Below are positions 1 through 9,150 of a DNA stretch of 64,000 bases, piece after piece; within the stretch, counting starts at the first letter, position 1; each line of letters starts with the position of its first letter. Position numbers and translations under genes: made by a program. Origin of the DNA: Palsa-506 sp963707065. GTDB taxonomy: Bacteria; Actinomycetota; Actinomycetes; Streptosporangiales; Streptosporangiaceae. The stretch spans positions 186,001 to 250,000 of the forward strand of contig CAVPPJ010000020.1 in assembly GCA_963707065.1 (NCBI GenBank), written 5' to 3'. A model generated the notes under the pieces. That model searched no databases, had not been told where the DNA came from, and saw only the letters and a program-made list of their open reading frames with translations.

Positions 1-288
1 TCACCTGGCTGACCTCGTTCGTCGGGCCTGGCCCTGATGTTCGTCTACGGCATGTGGATCGGCCTGGTCTACCGGCGCTGGAACCTGCTCGGCCTGCTCG
101 CCTTCAGCGCCGCCCAGGTCATCGCCGCACTCGCCCTGGTGGTCATCGGCACCGACGCCCGCGCCTGGCCGGCCATCGGCCGCTTCTTCACCACCATCAG
201 TGCGGCCGGGCTGACCGGCCTGCTCGCCGCGGTCGCGGTGATGCTGCTGGCCGGCGGCTACGCCACCATCCGCCGGGTCACCGTCTGA
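1..288 (+). pseudogene. C-terminal part of a multi-pass membrane protein (ABC-permease-like), cut by the window edge and frame-broken
   Basis: The open stretch from ATG 37 encodes about 83 residues with three hydrophobic segments and no N-terminal domain, so it looks like the tail of a larger membrane protein whose start lies left of the window. Bases 3-23 read in another frame as TWLTSFV, which joins naturally to GLALMFVYG read from base 25. One extra G in the GGG at 24-26 would explain the break. The resemblance to ABC-2 type permease ends is only general. The stop at 286-288 is followed directly by tandem repeats. Either a sequencing indel or a real frameshift fits. Confidence 0.5.
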
Positions 289-378
289 CCGGACCAGCCG
301 AATCTGACCGGACCAGCCGAACCGGACCCGGACCATCCGAACCGGACCCGCACCATCCGAACCGGATCCGCACCGGCC
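287..378. repeat. Tandem array of 19-20 bp units
   Basis: Four consecutive units (287-305, 306-324, 325-344, 345-364) share the pattern gacc(c)ggacca(g/t)ccgaaccg, and a fifth partial unit runs to about 378. The array starts on the stop codon of the permease fragment and lies 44 bases before the lipoprotein start. No coding role is apparent. Confidence 0.75.
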
Positions 379-421
379 GCCCGGCCACGCACCGCCCGGC
401 AAGTTTTCCCAGACGCAGGAG

Positions 422-2099
422 ATGAATCAGATGAGGTGTTTAGTTCAGCGACCCGTAGTGACCGGCCTGACCCTGCTGGCCGCCGCGGCCCTGGCCGTCA
501 GCGGCTGCAGTAAGAGCAGCAGCAACCACCCGGCGGCGGGTTGCCTCTCCGGGCACGCGGCGGCGGGCACGGCAGGCAGCGCGCCGGGCGGATCCGCCAA
601 CCCGGGGTAGCGGCGCGCAGGAAGCTGGCGAGAGGCACTGGCCAACCGGACTTCGCCAGCCTGTTCTGCATCGACGTGGCGAGCTGGGGGTGGTGTGGGT
701 TGCGTGCCGGCCGAGTCGACGGGCGCAATCCATGCCGCTGGCTTCTCGGATGAAATCGCGACCACGCCGGTCGTGGTGAACGGCGTGGTCTACACCCAGG
801 ATCTGGAGTCCAACGTGATGGCGATCCGGCTCGCCACCGGCAAGGTGCTCTGGACGCACAACTACAACTCACTCAACGGCGGCCCGGACGGCGTGAACGT
901 GGTCGGCGGGACCGTGTACGCGGCGACGAACAGCGCCGCGATCGCCCTGTCGGCGGCTACCGGCAAGCAATTGTGGAGCCGTACCCTGATCACCTACGAC
1001 CTGAGGGCATCGCATGGCGCCCGGCTACGATCACGGCACCGTGTACGTCTCGACCGTGCCAGTCAGCCCGAGCAAGGGCCAGTACGGGGGCGGCGCCGGG
1101 TCGACCTTGTGGGCGCTGAACGCTCGCACCGGCGCGCCGGAGTGGTCCTGGGACGAGGTGCAGAACCTGTGGGGCAAGCCAGCCATCAACTCCGGCGGCG
1201 GCCTGTGGGACCCGCCGTCGTTCGACAGCCAGGGCAATATCTACCTCGGCACCGCGAACCCAGGGCCGATCGGCCAGGTTGGCTGGCCAAAGGGCTTCCC
1301 GTGGGGGACCAGCCGGCGAGGCCCGGACCTGTACACCGACTCGGTGGTCAAGCTGAGCCCCCACGGCAAGCTGCTGTGGTATTACCAGCTCACCCCGCAC
1401 GAGCTGTTCGACTGGGACATGCAGAACTCCCCCGTCCGCACCACCGCGCACGGCCAGCCCGTCGTCATCGACGGCGGCAAGGCCGGCATCCTGATCGAAC
1501 TGAACGCGGAAACCGGCAAGCTGCTGTGGAAGCGCCCCGTCGGCGTGCACAGCGGGCCCGCCAACGCCGGACAGCTCACCGAGCACGCCACCCCCGCCAC
1601 GGCCAGCTCACTGCTGCCGGCCAAATTCACCCTCGAGCCCGGTGTGCTCGGCGGCGTCGAGTCCCCGCTGGCGACCAACGGCACCACCGTTTTCGGCGCG
1701 ATCAACAACCTCGGCGTGCCGATGACCGTCAAGGGCGTCGCGGAGAGCTCCAAGGCGTACCAGGCTTCCATTCCCAAGGCGACTGGCGAGATGGTCGCGG
1801 TCAACCAGGACACCGGGAAGATCGAGTGGGATGACAAGCTCCCGTCGGCGCCCTACGGCGCCGCCACGGTGACGAACAACGTGGTGTTCACCACCACTTA
1901 CAGCGGTCACCTGTACGCGTTCAACGCCGCCACCGGCGCCATCCTGCTGAACACGCCGCTGTCCGCAGGCTCGAACTCGCCCGTCACCGTCGACGGCGGC
2001 AACGTCATCACCGGAGCAGCCGTGCCACGATCGGGCCAGGCACTGATCATTGCCTACAAGCTCGGCGCCCACGGCAAGCTCCCCCACACCGTGCACTGA
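422..2099 (+). pseudogene. PQQ-repeat beta-propeller lipoprotein (quinoprotein-like), frame-broken
   Basis: The first 62 codons give a lipoprotein signal peptide with lipobox residues AVSGC, so the product would be anchored outside the membrane. After the stop at 608-610 the reading continues in pieces: from about 700 (TPVVVNGVVYTQDLESNVMA, ATGKVLWTHNY) and, in another frame, from about 1005 to 2099 (TGAPEWSW, TGKLLWKRP, GHLYAFNAATGA). These are PQQ-type propeller blades, as in quinoprotein dehydrogenases and BamB-like proteins. At least two frame changes are needed (610-700 and about 1000-1004). No c-type haem motif is visible, so enzyme activity is unproven. The end overlaps the convergent ATPase gene by 46 bases. 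Confidence 0.7.
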
Positions 2100-3427
2100 C
2101 CCGGGAACCTTGCCCCGGGTCGCCTAAGGTCGTCAACGATCACCTGGCTCAGGACGCAGGCTGCGGATTCGCCGTCGAGAGTGCCATCCTCGCGGTAGTC
2201 GCTGGTGATGTCGGTGGCCACGCTCTCCGGGCGGAAGTCCGGATCCAGCCGGATCAGGTCCCACTCGTTGATCCAGGCCCGCACGTACTGGCGCATCCTG
2301 GTGGCGCCGAGCCGCTCCAGGCCCGCCACGTCCGGCGGCAACCAGCCGAACGCGTCGGCATGCAACTGCTTGAGCGCGGCGTAGGCGCGGTTCAGCTCGT
2401 CGTCATCGGGTGGCTCAAGCAGGACCATGTCGTGTTCGATGCGGCGCATCCCGGCCTCGGCCAGCGCAGCCGTCTCGTCCCAGTCGGATGACTGCTTCGC
2501 CCGCAATTTCACCGGGATCTGCGTGGCGTCGTCCTTGCCGGTCAGCACCGCGGCCTCGAAGTCATCGGTCATCGCGAGCACCGCGGCGAGCGGCGCCGCC
2601 GGGTCGGCGGCATCACCGTCAAGCCACCGGGCCAGTTCGGCGTAGGAACGACCGCGCTGAAGGACCGAGTAACGGCCGATGAGTTCCACCTCGTCGAAGA
2701 GGATCACCCAGCCCGCATGCCCGGCGGCCCGCAGCAACCGGGCGACGAACCGGAACCGCTGGCGCGCCAGTTCCCTGGCCGTGATCGGGGTGAAACTGTA
2801 GAGTCCGGCCGCGCCGACGGACTTGAGCGCCCGGCGCAGGTCAGGCATCCGCAGCGGCTCGCCACCCCAGAAGCGCACCAGGGCATCGATGGTCTCGTCG
2901 CTGCCAGGCACCTCGCCGCCGCGCAGCCGCTCGTGGCACAGCAGCGTCGCCGCGAAGCGCTCGTCCAGGCCGCTAGCCGGAGAGTTAACCCAGCGGCTCA
3001 GCTCCGAGTACCGCGGCGTGTCCTGGTCGAGTGCGGCGGCGGAGTCGGCGAGCACCCCGTGCCCGCGCAGCGGGTCCAGAGCGCCGGCAATCGCCGCCCT
3101 GAATGTCTTCAGCGGGTCGTGCAGCGGCGTCTCCTTGCTGATCACGACGGTGCTCACGACATATTCTGACGCCATGGCCAGATGGCTGAGATGAGTGAGC
3201 AGGTGACTCTTCCCGGTGCCGAAGCCGCCGCCGAGCAGCAGGCCGGACGGCTGCGCCGGGTGCCTGCCGGGCTCGCGCACCCGCTCAAGCAGCGCGGTGA
3301 ACTGATCCTCAGCGGCCGGCTGGCCGGAGCCAAGCACGGCGACGGCGTCCCAGCTGGGCACGCCGGACCGCAGCGCCTCCACGGCCCGGCGGCGGGCAAC
3401 AAGCTGCTCGGGCATCGTGACGGTCAT
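2054..3427 (-). CDS. BREX-type AAA+ ATPase (DUF2791/BrxC-BrxD-like)
   Basis: This 457-residue protein has a clear P-loop, GGGFGTGKSHLL (about 66-77), and a Walker B strand WVILFDEVEL (about 240-249), in the arrangement of the BREX ATP-binding family PF10923. It is the last gene of a three-gene minus-strand set: its ATG overlaps the stop of the preceding gene by four bases, indicating translational coupling. Known relatives act in BREX phage defence or in uncharacterised actinobacterial cassettes, but no PglX methyltransferase, PglZ or BrxL lies nearby. The last ~15 codons run across the 3' end of the opposite PQQ gene and look unnatural, so the native C-terminus may be truncated or shifted near 2100-2170. 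Family assignment is confident; cellular role is unknown. Confidence 0.75.
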   Translation of the reverse strand: MTVTMPEQLVARRRAVEALRSGVPSWDAVAVLGSGQPAAEDQFTALLERVREPGRHPAQPSGLLLGGGFGTGKSHLLTHLSHLAMASEYVVSTVVISKETPLHDPLKTFRAAIAGALDPLRGHGVLADSAAALDQDTPRYSELSRWVNSPASGLDERFAATLLCHERLRGGEVPGSDETIDALVRFWGGEPLRMPDLRRALKSVGAAGLYSFTPITARELARQRFRFVARLLRAAGHAGWVILFDEVELIGRYSVLQRGRSYAELARWLDGDAADPAAPLAAVLAMTDDFEAAVLTGKDDATQIPVKLRAKQSSDWDETAALAEAGMRRIEHDMVLLEPPDDDELNRAYAALKQLHADAFGWLPPDVAGLERLGATRMRQYVRAWINEWDLIRLDPDFRPESVATDITSDYREDGTLDGESAACVLSQVIVDDLRRPGARFPGQCTVWGSLPWAPSL

Positions 3428-4443
3428 GACACGGCCTCCAGCCGGACCTCGAGCCGGACTAGCGCGGCATACGGATTAGCGCGGCGCCGATCCCTGACCT
3501 CGTCGGCGACCCTGAGCTGCAGCGCGGTGTAGGCGGGCAGGCCGCGCGCCTCGTCGGTCATAAGCTGCGGCGGAAACACCGCGATCACCAGGACGCCGCG
3601 CAGCTCGTCAGTCGCGTCGATGAACTGCCGCAGCACCTCGTAGGCATCCAGCGCGGCGGCTTTCGAGTAATAGAAGCCGGACCTCACATCGGCAGGCGGC
3701 CGTCGGCCTTCGGCGATCCTGCCGTAGTCAAGGTGCACGACCAGCCCGCCATGGCCGGCCGCCAGCAGCAGTGCGGCCGTCGAGGTGATCATCTCCCGCG
3801 CGTTGTGCCTGCCGATCCGGGCGTAGATAAGGGCTGACCGCAGCGCGACGACCGAACGCAGCTCGCCGCGCAGCCAGCCGAGCACTGCGTCATGCTCGGC
3901 CACATCCACGTCGCCGGAGCCCAGCTGGGCCTGCGCGAGTCGCAAGATCGCCCGGCCCATCTCGGCGGCAAGCGCCGGATTGCCCAGTAGGCCGCGCTCC
4001 AGCAGCCGCCGCACGCTGCGGTAAAGCTCGCGGACATCGACGTCGTGGTGGCGGGCAACCTCGGCGATGGTCAGACCGACGCCATCGGGAACGGGAAAGG
4101 CCGCCTCCCGGTAGGCGGCGCGCACCCGGTCAGCGGCCAGCCCCTCCCAGTCGACGGCGCGGGACACGGCGAAGTAGATCTGGTCCACCATGTGCACCCG
4201 AGTCAACTCAGCGGACAGGCTGACATACAGGCCGCGGCGCTGCGCCACGGCAGCGGCCAGCGCCGAGTCGAGCCGGTCAGCCGCGCCGCCGTCGCCCACC
4301 ACGGCTACCTTGACCGCAGCGCCGCCGGACGGAAGATAGTCAGCCAGGTACTCGGTGGCGAGGAAGCTGGCGTAGTCGTCCGCCTTCAGGGTGCCACCGC
4401 CGAGCACGCCGCTCGGCGCGATGGCCTGGCCCGGGGCGTTCAT
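3424..4443 (-). CDS. P-loop-less paralogue of the BREX-type ATPase
   Basis: The 339-residue product resembles the downstream ATPase in overall plan, but the expected Walker A position reads VVGDGGAADRL (about 48-58) and lacks the GK(S/T). The Walker B-like strand GGLVVHLDYGRI lacks the DE pair. It is therefore probably an inactive partner that assembles with the active ATPase, which is an inference. Both junctions are four-base start/stop overlaps (4440-4443 and 3424-3427), so all three proteins are likely made in fixed ratio. I recognise no other domain with confidence. Confidence 0.6.
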   Translation of the reverse strand: MNAPGQAIAPSGVLGGGTLKADDYASFLATEYLADYLPSGGAAVKVAVVGDGGAADRLDSALAAAVAQRRGLYVSLSAELTRVHMVDQIYFAVSRAVDWEGLAADRVRAAYREAAFPVPDGVGLTIAEVARHHDVDVRELYRSVRRLLERGLLGNPALAAEMGRAILRLAQAQLGSGDVDVAEHDAVLGWLRGELRSVVALRSALIYARIGRHNAREMITSTAALLLAAGHGGLVVHLDYGRIAEGRRPPADVRSGFYYSKAAALDAYEVLRQFIDATDELRGVLVIAVFPPQLMTDEARGLPAYTALQLRVADEVRDRRRANPYAALVRLEVRLEAVS

Positions 4444-5255
4444 TTCGCCGCTCGCGGCGTGAAGGACACGCCCCAGTACCGCTGCTGCTGGCCGGTGCGG
4501 GCGACAGTAGTGAGCACCCCGCCGGTACGGGTGCCGCTGCTCGCATGCCAGCGGAGCGCCCGGCCCTCCTTGGTCCGCCGGACGCCGCTCTGGTCAAGCA
4601 GGTACAGGTCACGGGCGAACTCCGGACGGGTGTAGTCCTTGGCCTGCCCGGGCAGCAGGGTAAGTGCCGACCAGATGTCCGTCAGGCGGGCGACTGCGTC
4701 CGGGCTCTTGGCCGCCCGGGCTATCACCAGCTCGTAGCCCCCGGCAAGGCTCTCCAGGAACTGCTCGGCACGGAACCGGGGCGGCCGTTGCTGTGCCGCC
4801 GCCAGCAGGCCGACGACGACCGACGGCCGCAGCCGCCGCTCACGCCGCCGGTCGACCTCGATCAGCGAGTCACCCGGCACGACTCGTACCAGCGACGGAT
4901 AACAGAGCAGCCGCTCGTCTTCCTCGAACATGGCCACCCCGTGCTCGGCAGCCGTGGCTAGCAGCTCCTTGGCGTAATCGCCGGAGGCCAGGTAGGCGGT
5001 CTCGTCGATGTCGAACGAGGCTCGCGCCTCGGCTACCGCCGCCGACAGCTCAGCGGCCATGCCCGCTGCCGTGTCCAGCGCACGCCGCAGCTCGCGCACC
5101 TGGCCGCCCGCCGCGGCCGCCCTGGCCTTGCGCAGCTCCCTGGTCAGGCCGCCCGCTGACTTGAGCGCTGTCTCCGCCCCGCCCTGCGTCACATCCAGCG
5201 CTGACTCGAACCTGGTTTCTGACTCCACCGTCGGACTCCTCCCGATGCCGTTCAC
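4440..5255 (-). CDS. Coiled-coil protein, first gene of the BREX-ATPase-like cassette, unknown function
   Basis: This 271-residue protein has no recognised enzymatic motif. Residues about 25-85 are rich in Ala, Leu, Arg and Glu with heptad character and probably form a coiled coil. A mixed alpha/beta middle follows, and the C-terminus ends in a conserved-looking block with RYWGVSF. It opens the operon and overlaps the next gene by four bases. A scaffold or target-recognition subunit for the two ATPase-like proteins is a reasonable guess from position only. Confidence 0.5.
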   Translation of the reverse strand: MNGIGRSPTVESETRFESALDVTQGGAETALKSAGGLTRELRKARAAAAGGQVRELRRALDTAAGMAAELSAAVAEARASFDIDETAYLASGDYAKELLATAAEHGVAMFEEDERLLCYPSLVRVVPGDSLIEVDRRRERRLRPSVVVGLLAAAQQRPPRFRAEQFLESLAGGYELVIARAAKSPDAVARLTDIWSALTLLPGQAKDYTRPEFARDLYLLDQSGVRRTKEGRALRWHASSGTRTGGVLTTVARTGQQQRYWGVSFTPRAAK

Positions 5256-5357
5256 GGCAGGACGCTAGCGCGGGGTACCGACGTTGTCGAAGCGGCGCCG
5301 GGGCCGGCCCGCCCCGGCAGCGGGCTGGCGAGGCGGGCGGGACCTGCCGAAACCTGG

Positions 5358-5705
5358 CTACTGCCCGGCGGCGAACTCCCGGAAGGCGGCAAACGCGCGG
5401 GGGGCCCAGACGGTGCCGGGGCCGCCGTTCATCAGGATCGCGACGCCCAGCGCCTCGGCGACCTCCTGCTCGCTCGCAGCGAGCCGCGCCGCGCCGCGGG
5501 CGTGCGCCGCGATGCAGCCATCGCATTCCCTGGTGACCGCGATGGCCAGCGCGATCAGCTCCTTCATCCGGGCGGGCAGCTCGCCGCCTTCGCCCATCGC
5601 GGCGGCCGCCATCTTGACGTAGCCGGAGTAGACGCCGGGGATCTTCTCGCGCAGCTGACGGCCGGCGCCCGCCAGGTCATCAAGTAGTTCGTGCGCGTCG
5701 GACAT
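5358..5705 (-). CDS. Carboxymuconolactone decarboxylase / AhpD-like protein
   Basis: The 115-residue protein contains the AhpD-type motif ECDGCIAAHARGA, with two cysteines spaced CxxC followed by a histidine. In this family the pair forms the redox-active centre of alkylhydroperoxidase-like or thiol-disulfide enzymes. Length fits a single-domain CMD protein. The ATG at 5703-5705 was chosen because the longer frame upstream is antisense to the pirin gene. It is divergent from the pirin gene with about 100 bases between, so shared control is possible. The natural substrate cannot be inferred. Confidence 0.85.
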   Translation of the reverse strand: MSDAHELLDDLAGAGRQLREKIPGVYSGYVKMAAAAMGEGGELPARMKELIALAIAVTRECDGCIAAHARGAARLAASEQEVAEALGVAILMNGGPGTVWAPRAFAAFREFAAGQ

Positions 5706-5804
5706 CGGAGCCTCCCGGCTATCGTCGGTTTCCTGGGATATCTCAGCATGCGGCCGGGCGGCCGGAGGGAGATTCGCGATGAGCGCTAGGGGGAGATCGG
5801 CCGG

Positions 5805-6752
5805 ATGAGCACTGTCGACGCGGAAGTTGAGATCGCCGGCCACCCCGTTGCGGCTGATGTCGCACTGACCAGCGCCCGGGAGGCGCAAGTCGGCGACATG
5901 ACCGTGCGGCGGCTGCTCCCGCTCCGGCAGCGCCGGAGCGTCGGCGCGTGGTGCTTCGCCGATCATTACGGGCCGATGTCGGTGGACGGCGTGGCCGGGA
6001 TGCGGGTGCCGCCGCACCCGCACATCGGGCTGCAGACCGTCACCTGGCTGCTCTCCGGCAATGTGCTGCACCGGGACAGCCTGGGCAGCGAGCAGATGAT
6101 CCGGCCGGGCCAGCTGAACCTGATGACGGCCGGGCGCGGCATCGCGCATGCCGAGGAGTCTCCCGCCGAGCACGATCCTGAGCTGCACGGTGTCCAGCTC
6201 TGGGTGGCGCTGCCGGACGCGCAGCGTCAGGTGGAGCCGGCGTTCGAGCATCACGCGCAGCTGCCCGTCATCGGCGTCGGCGGACTCGAAGTCACCGTCT
6301 TCCTCGGCTCGCTGCCGGGCGCCGCGTCGCCGGCCACGGTGTTCTCCGAGATCGTCGGCGCGCAGCTCGTGGCCCGCGGGGATGCCGCCGGGCGAGGCGC
6401 GACCGGACGGATCCCGCTCGCGCCGCCGCACGAGCACGTGCTGTTCGCCTCCGCCGGGTCGGCTGACGTGGAGGGAACCGTGCTGCGCACCGGGCAGCTG
6501 CTCTACCTGGGCACCGGCCGGGAGCAGGTGGCAGTGACCGCTGCCGCCGGAAGCACGATCTTCCTGCTCGGCGGGGTGCCGCTGGGCGAGCAGCTGCTGA
6601 TGTGGTGGAACTTCGTGGCCCGGAGCCCGGAAGAGATCACGGCAGCGGCTGACGAGTGGGCCGGCGGCAGGTTCGGCACGGTGAACGGGTACCAGGGCGA
6701 GCCGCTGGCTGCCCCGCCGCTGGACGCCGCGCGGCTGCGGCTGCGGCGGTAG
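5805..6752 (+). CDS. Pirin family protein (bicupin)
   Basis: The 315-residue protein has the pirin N-terminal cupin with metal-ligand block PPHPHIGLQTVTWL (about 66-79), then HRDSLGSEQ and the TAGRGIAHAEES block. The pirin C-terminal signature WWNFVARSPEEI lies at about 266-277. Bacterial pirins include quercetin dioxygenases and metabolic regulators; which applies here is not visible. The gene is divergent from the AhpD-like gene, and its start follows GGGGGAG about 10 bases upstream. Confidence 0.9.
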   Translation: MSTVDAEVEIAGHPVAADVALTSAREAQVGDMTVRRLLPLRQRRSVGAWCFADHYGPMSVDGVAGMRVPPHPHIGLQTVTWLLSGNVLHRDSLGSEQMIRPGQLNLMTAGRGIAHAEESPAEHDPELHGVQLWVALPDAQRQVEPAFEHHAQLPVIGVGGLEVTVFLGSLPGAASPATVFSEIVGAQLVARGDAAGRGATGRIPLAPPHEHVLFASAGSADVEGTVLRTGQLLYLGTGREQVAVTAAAGSTIFLLGGVPLGEQLLMWWNFVARSPEEITAAADEWAGGRFGTVNGYQGEPLAAPPLDAARLRLRR

Positions 6753-6872
6753 CCATGCCGCGCCGGGGCCGCGGGCGGCTGTGACGTTCGCCACTTAGTG
6801 GTTTGCCCGGAAGCGGCCGGGTACCCAGGGCAGGAGGACATGGGGGAATCAGCACTGGATATCTCTAGCGCC

Positions 6873-6905
6873 TGGACAATAACCGATAAAGACGGTAGTT
6901 ATAGT
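6873..6905 (+). promoter_or_regulatory. Candidate promoter in an AT-rich leader before the sulfotransferase gene
   Basis: In an otherwise very GC-rich region, 6870-6915 is AT-rich. It holds TGGACA (6873-6878) and TATAGT (6900-6905). The spacing of 21 is long, so the assignment is tentative, but base composition supports a promoter or leader for the gene starting at 6951. Confidence 0.3.
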
Positions 6906-6950
6906 AGTAATTTGCCTGGCCCAGGATTCGCCGCCACTGAGGAGCATGCG

Positions 6951-7940
6951 ATGGCCCTGCCGGACTTCTTCATTGCGGGCGCGCCGAAGGCGGGCACCAC
7001 GGCACTGCACGCGGCGCTGGCCCGGCATCAGGCGCTGTACATGTCAGCGGTCAAGGAACCCAAGTTCTTCCTGACCGACGGGCCGCCGCCGGCCCGGGGC
7101 GGCCCCGGCGACGTGCATACCTACCGGGAGCACGTGTGGCGGCGGGAAGACTACGAGGCCCTCTTCGACCCCGCTCCGGCTGGCGTCCTGCGCGGCGAGT
7201 CCACCCCGTTCTACCTGTACAACTGGGCCGCGCAGCGGCGCATCCGCGCGCTGATCCCGGACGCCAAGATCATCGTGATCCTGCGCGACCCGGTGGAGCG
7301 GGCGCACTCGAACTGGACCCACCTGTGGTCGGCGGGACTTGATCCCGTCGGTGACGTGGTGCGGGCATGCGCGGAGGAGGACCGCCGGATCGAGGCCGGC
7401 TGGGCGGATTTCTGGCACTACACGGCGCTCGGCCGGTACGGCGAGCAGCTCGAGCACCTTTACACCGTGTTCCCCAGGGAGCAGGTCATGGTCTTCCGCT
7501 ACCGCGCCCTGGTCGAGAATCCGGCCGGCGTGCTGGACCGCATCTGCGCGTTCCTCGGCGTGCCGACGGGCGTGCTCACCGAGGTGCCGCGGGAGAACGT
7601 CACCGCGCACCCGCACCTGACCCTGCGCCACCGCGCGCTGTCCCAGGCGCTGCGGGTCGGCACCACGGCCAGCGCGATCCTGCCCGGCCGGACGCAGGCG
7701 ACGATGACCAGCCTGCTCGAGCGCCGGCTGCAGCAGGACGCCCCGCCGCGGCGGCCGCTCACCTGGGAGCAGCGCCAGGCCCTCATCCCCCGGTTCGAGA
7801 CCGATATCCAGCTGCTTGAGTACATCACCGGCGAGGACTTCGGCGACTGGCTCCAGCCACGCGGCGACTCCGGCGGCCTCGTCGGCTCCCGGCCATCCGG
7901 GCAGCGCCAGGCCCGCAACGGCCAGCCACGGGCGTTCTGA
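6951..7940 (+). CDS. Sulfotransferase family protein
   Basis: The product of 329 residues starts at ATG 6951, preceded by GAGGAG (6939-6944); an upstream in-frame ATG has no such site. The 5'-phosphosulfate loop IAGAPKAGTTALH lies at about residues 7-19, and the 3'-phosphate binding segment VILRDPVERAHSNW in the first half, both typical of PAPS-dependent sulfotransferases. A heparan-sulfotransferase-like fold is likely. The acceptor (lipid, glycan or small metabolite) is unknown. The C-terminal ~25 residues are low complexity. It stands alone between the pirin and YcaQ-like genes. Confidence 0.88.
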   Translation: MALPDFFIAGAPKAGTTALHAALARHQALYMSAVKEPKFFLTDGPPPARGGPGDVHTYREHVWRREDYEALFDPAPAGVLRGESTPFYLYNWAAQRRIRALIPDAKIIVILRDPVERAHSNWTHLWSAGLDPVGDVVRACAEEDRRIEAGWADFWHYTALGRYGEQLEHLYTVFPREQVMVFRYRALVENPAGVLDRICAFLGVPTGVLTEVPRENVTAHPHLTLRHRALSQALRVGTTASAILPGRTQATMTSLLERRLQQDAPPRRPLTWEQRQALIPRFETDIQLLEYITGEDFGDWLQPRGDSGGLVGSRPSGQRQARNGQPRAF

Positions 7941-8001
7941 GCCGGATCCGGGCGCCCAGGCATCTTTCGCGCTAGGGAGCATGACTTCCTAGGCTGGCGG
8001 C

Positions 8002-9081
8002 ATGTCCGAGCTCGGGTGGCTGCGCCGTCAGGCGGTCGGCTGGTCGCTGCCCCGCCGGGGTGGCGCACTGGCCCCGACGCTGGCGGATCTGGAGTTCGTG
8101 CAGGCCGACCCGATCCGGGCGCCGGCCCGGGCGCAGGACCTGGTCCTGCGGCAGCGGGTGGCCGGCTACCGGGCCGGCGATCTCGACCGGCACTACCCGT
8201 CCCTCGACATCGACGAGGACGTGCTCTATGCGTACGGCTTCGTCGCCCGCCGCCTGCGCCCGTTCCTGTACCCGCGCCGCGACCGGCACAGTGCCGACGG
8301 GCGGTACGTGCCCGCCGGGCGGGCAGCCGACCTGCTGGCGTTCGTCCGTGAGCGCGGGGTTGCGCACCCGCGCGACGCGGCGGCCCACTTCGGGCACGAA
8401 CAGGTCACCAACGGCTGGGGCAGCACCTCGTCGGCCACCACCATGGAGCTGGAGCGGCTGCGCCACCACGGCCTGCTGCGGGTGGCTGACCGCATCGGCG
8501 GGGTCCGTCGGTACCAGGCGGCCGAGCCGCTGGGCGACCCGCTGGACCCGGCCGATCGGCTCCGTGCGCTGGTGCTGCGGGTGGCGCGCACGCTTGCCCC
8601 GGTGTCGGAGGCCACGCTGAGCATGGCGGTGGGCCGCCTGGTCCAGTGGGCGGCCGTGCCCGGCGGACGGCCGGGCGGGCGGCCGGTGATCAGGGACCTG
8701 CTGACGCGGGGCGAGCTGGCGGCCGTCGACGTCGGCGGCACCCGCTATGTGTGGCCGGCCGACCTGGTGCCGGTCGTCGACGACGCCCCGCGCCGGGTGC
8801 GGTTCCTGGCGCCGTTCGACCCGGTGGTGTGGGACCGGCGGCGGTTCGGGCAGCTCTGGGGCTGGGAGTACCGGTTCGAGGCGTACACGCCGGCCGAGCG
8901 GAGGGTGCTGGGGTACTACGCGATGCCGCTGCTGTGGCGCGACCGGGTGATCGGCTGGGCCACCTGTGCGGGCGGCGCCGTCCAGGTGGGCTACGTCGGT
9001 TCCGCGCCGCCGGGCCGGTCCTACGCGGCCGCGCTGGAAGCGGAGATCGCGCGGCTGAAGAGATTCCTCAGTCAGGCGTGA
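8002..9081 (+). CDS. YcaQ/AlkX-like winged-helix DNA glycosylase (HTH_42 family)
   Basis: The 359-residue protein matches the YcaQ-type winged-helix family. Near the N-terminus it has LEFVQADPIRAPARAQDLVL, with the QxD arrangement that is catalytic in YcaQ-type glycosylases. The family acts on alkylated or crosslinked DNA bases. The C-terminal half contains FLAPFDPVVWDRRRFGQLWG, a conserved family block. The ATG is 22 bases downstream of an AGGGAG-type sequence, so the ribosome site is weak. No repair genes are adjacent. Confidence 0.82.
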   Translation: MSELGWLRRQAVGWSLPRRGGALAPTLADLEFVQADPIRAPARAQDLVLRQRVAGYRAGDLDRHYPSLDIDEDVLYAYGFVARRLRPFLYPRRDRHSADGRYVPAGRAADLLAFVRERGVAHPRDAAAHFGHEQVTNGWGSTSSATTMELERLRHHGLLRVADRIGGVRRYQAAEPLGDPLDPADRLRALVLRVARTLAPVSEATLSMAVGRLVQWAAVPGGRPGGRPVIRDLLTRGELAAVDVGGTRYVWPADLVPVVDDAPRRVRFLAPFDPVVWDRRRFGQLWGWEYRFEAYTPAERRVLGYYAMPLLWRDRVIGWATCAGGAVQVGYVGSAPPGRSYAAALEAEIARLKRFLSQA

Positions 9082-9110
9082 TTCGCGCTTTCACTCTTCG
9101 GCACGGGAGA

Positions 9111-9150
9111 TAGTTGGAGTGCTAGCGGGGAGTAGTTGGAGTGCTAGCGG
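9111..9150. repeat. 18 bp direct repeat at the 3' end of the propeller gene
   Basis: The sequence tagttggagtgctagcgg occurs at 9111-9128 and again at 9133-9150. The second copy contains the stop codon of the minus-strand gene (9144-9146), so the repeat looks like a small local duplication of the gene end. Confidence 0.8.

Noticed and set aside
2054..5255. Complete BREX or Pgl system
   Set aside because: Only ATPase-like proteins are present; no methyltransferase, alkaline-phosphatase-type PglZ or Lon-like BrxL was found.
5358..6794. 478-codon minus-strand frame covering the AhpD-like and pirin region
   Set aside because: Only its last 115 codons (from 5705) are the real gene; the rest is antisense to the pirin gene.
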